Shown piece by piece: positions 51,362-53,068 of a stretch of 53,068 nucleotides of DNA. The position numbers were made by a program, and so were the translations under genes. The stretch's first letter is position 1. Each line of letters begins with the position of its first letter. Origin of the DNA: Paraburkholderia tagetis (lineage in GTDB: Bacteria > Pseudomonadota > Gammaproteobacteria > Burkholderiales > Burkholderiaceae); NCBI RefSeq assembly GCF_022213065.1, contig NZ_JAKLJA010000043.1, positions 1 to 53,068 of the forward strand, given 5' to 3'. The notes under the pieces are model-generated. The model was not told the origin of the DNA and ran no database searches. It was given only the letters and a program-made list of their open reading frames with translations.

Positions 51362-52747
51362 TCAACGCCTGGCCTTTGGCATCTGGGACAGTAGTGACAG
51401 GCTCACATCCATGCCCTCGATCTGGAAGTGCGGAACAATGAAGAGCGCGATACGAAATACGCCCGGATTGTCTTCAATGTCTTCCACCACGACGCGGGCT
51501 TCGCGCAGCGGGTGCGACGCCTGAAGGTCGTCGCCAGGTTTCGTCATGACCGTCACGAGCGACCGTATCCAGGCGTTCAGTTCGAGTTCAAGTAGCCTGC
51601 GATCCTTCGTGGTGCCAATGTTTTCGCGTTGGATCATCTTCAGGTGATGCGCAATTCGCGAGAGCAGGAAGATGTACGGAAGGCGCGCATTGATGCGGCT
51701 GTTGGCTGTTGCGTCGCGCGTTTCGAAGACGGCTGGCTTCTGCGTCGAATGTGCGGAATAGAAGCACGCGTAGTCGTGATTGCTGGTGTACGAGAGCGCA
51801 ATGAGGCCTAGCTCGGCAAATTCGAATTCGCGGGTTTCAGCAATGAGCGCGTCGGTGGCAATCTTGCCCAGATGCCCGGTATCGAGATCGTAAAGGTGGA
51901 CCGGAAGATCGCGGATCACACCGCCAGCCTGGGGGCCACGGATCTGCAGGCACCATCCATTGCGCACGAAACTTCTCACGAGATTCACCGCGAAGGCAAA
52001 CGCCGCGTTCGCCCACACGAACGCGCTACTTCCGCCTCCGCGCACATCCTCGGTGTAGCTGAAAGCGTGCACGGGATTCGTGTCGGGACTATATGGCAGG
52101 CGCGCGAGAAACCGGGGCAGCGTGAGCCCGACGTAGCGGGCATCCTCCGTTTCACGAAATGCCTTCCATTTGAGGTAGATTGCGCGCTCGAAGTAGCCGG
52201 GAAGATCGCGTATGCCGGCCACTTCCTCCATGCACATTTTCCCGAAGAATGCAGGCGAGACCGCGCCGATAAACGGCATGTGCGCCGCCGCTGCTACCTT
52301 CGACAGATTGCGCAGCAGCGCAATGTCGGGCGCGCCGGCGTCGAACTCGTAGTTCGCGATGACCGCAGCGATGGGGTACGCGCCCGGCGTGTCGTATTCC
52401 TGAGTGTAGGTATGGAGGAACAGGCCGCTCTGGATGAGTTCGGACGTATCCTCGAAGTCCTGCCGCAATGTTTCCTTTGAAACGTCGAGTACTTCGATAC
52501 GCACGTTACGGCGAAAATCCGTGCGCTCGACCAGGAACTGTAGACCACGCCACGCTGATTCGATCGCCTGGAAAGCGGGGTGGTGGAGCACGGCGTCGAT
52601 CTGCTTGCCAAGCAGCAGGTCGATTGCGGCTAGACCGTGGTCGAGGTGTAGCAGATCTATACGCTCATGCGTATTGGTTTGCGCGAATGCGTCGTGTGCC
52701 GTGGTCTCCGGGTCTCGCTGGGTGCTGGTATGGAAGCTTGCGCTCAT
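51362..52747 (-). CDS. tssC: T6SS sheath large subunit TssC
   Basis: A 461-residue VipB/TssC-type sheath protein, slightly shorter than the usual about 490. The core is intact: HPAFQAIESAWRGLQFLV, AYPIAAVIANYEF, LPRFLARLPY, GGVIRDLPVH and the C-terminal GVFRIALFIVPHFQIEGM. The normal partner TssB, almost always the gene in front, is not present in the 200 bp between its start and the IS-like end at 52949, which is AT-rich with no coding frame. TssB must lie elsewhere or beyond the IS, or be lost. Confidence 0.9.
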   Translation of the reverse strand: MSASFHTSTQRDPETTAHDAFAQTNTHERIDLLHLDHGLAAIDLLLGKQIDAVLHHPAFQAIESAWRGLQFLVERTDFRRNVRIEVLDVSKETLRQDFEDTSELIQSGLFLHTYTQEYDTPGAYPIAAVIANYEFDAGAPDIALLRNLSKVAAAAHMPFIGAVSPAFFGKMCMEEVAGIRDLPGYFERAIYLKWKAFRETEDARYVGLTLPRFLARLPYSPDTNPVHAFSYTEDVRGGGSSAFVWANAAFAFAVNLVRSFVRNGWCLQIRGPQAGGVIRDLPVHLYDLDTGHLGKIATDALIAETREFEFAELGLIALSYTSNHDYACFYSAHSTQKPAVFETRDATANSRINARLPYIFLLSRIAHHLKMIQRENIGTTKDRRLLELELNAWIRSLVTVMTKPGDDLQASHPLREARVVVEDIEDNPGVFRIALFIVPHFQIEGMDVSLSLLSQMPKARR

Positions 52748-52948
52748 TGTTTGGTTCTTGATCTGTTTCCGCTTCGCTCAAACAACAATACTTAACACGT
52801 CCCCCATCTCAAAACAGAATTCAAAAATCAATGGCGGTCACTTCATGATTCAAAACAATGAATGATCTATGCCGATACGGCCATTACTTCACCGGAAGAT
52901 TGAAGGTGCGTATTGTGCATACCTTAAACGCAGATTAGTTGCGAAGTC

Positions 52949-53068
52949 TGCATATTCCACGCGTACTCGAGCGCGAATTCCACGGCGACCCGAGCACCGA
53001 TTCCACGATGACCCGAGCGCGAATTCCACGCACACCCGAGCGCGAATTCCACGCGTAAGCGAGCAGTA
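52949..53068 (-). mobile_element. Terminal repeat array of an IS21-like element (left end)
   Basis: Starts TGCATATTCCACG and then carries four to five copies of a unit whose complement is GTGGAATTCGCGCTCGGGT. On the minus strand it ends ...GTGGAATATGCA, the same as the left edge of the window (...GTGGAATACGCA at 109-120). The element extends rightwards out of the window. Confidence 0.6.

Noticed and set aside
1..53068. Whole window as a composite transposon flanked by inverted IS ends
   Set aside because: The ends are inverted, but 53 kb of mostly core-like catabolic genes and the window limits make contig breaks at two IS copies a simpler explanation. Sequence beyond the edges would be needed.

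Overview
High-GC window with the gene content of a Burkholderiaceae member, most like Paraburkholderia/Caballeronia. The grounds are the Burkholderia-type trimeric porin, the betIBA operon organisation, dense GC-rich coding with long antisense shadow frames, and GlxA-type AraC regulators. The genus is an inference. Both edges (1-120 and 52949-53068) carry inward-facing arrays of a GTGGAAT..GCGCTCGGGT repeat that end in CA/TG where the host sequence begins. They look like the outer ends of IS21-family elements whose bodies lie outside the window.

Region 1 (about 0-9 kb) is accessory. It holds a hydrolase with a lost 5' end, a fragment of a DUF1016/YhcG nuclease, an O-acyltransferase, an FmdB-type zinc ribbon protein, NudC (NAD+ diphosphatase) and a less GC-rich block of four exported or membrane proteins of unknown function.

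Region 2 (about 9-48.8 kb) is an almost complete choline-to-pyruvate catabolic cluster. Uptake: ChoX, an APC permease, CbcX and CbcVW. Choline to glycine betaine: BetA and BetB with repressor BetI. Betaine to dimethylglycine: GbcAB. Dimethylglycine to sarcosine: DgcAB with a dedicated ETF pair. Sarcosine to glycine plus a C1 unit: SoxBDAG. C1 handling: FdhA and a FolB-like protein. Glycine to serine to pyruvate: GlyA and SdaA. A Tat-exported HAD phosphatase (candidate phosphorylcholine phosphatase) and a porin probably belong to the same programme. The cluster has two GlxA/GbdR-type regulators.

Two regulatory codes can be read from the DNA. BetI palindromes (GATTGA-TCGT-TCAATM) lie upstream of choX and betI. 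A 21-bp-spaced site, TGTCGC-N8-AA-N5-[C/T]GTCG, lies upstream of the HAD phosphatase, choX, porin (half-site), fdhA, cbcX and cbcVW. It matches the half-site known for the AraC-family regulator ArgR of Pseudomonas, and the GbdR/SouR-like regulators here are the natural candidates to bind it. The dgc operon also carries an M19 dipeptidase-like protein that has lost most of its metal ligands and a small V4R-like protein, both of unknown function.

Region 3 (48.8-53 kb) is a partial type VI secretion cluster on the minus strand (tssC-tssK-tssL-tssE). The IS-like end lies just upstream of tssC, and tssB is absent.

Two gene-free stretches (about 30.0-30.5 and 44.7-45.4 kb), and half of a third (15.4-15.6 kb), are copies of a dispersed intergenic repeat. 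The two full copies carry 15-bp perfect hairpins.
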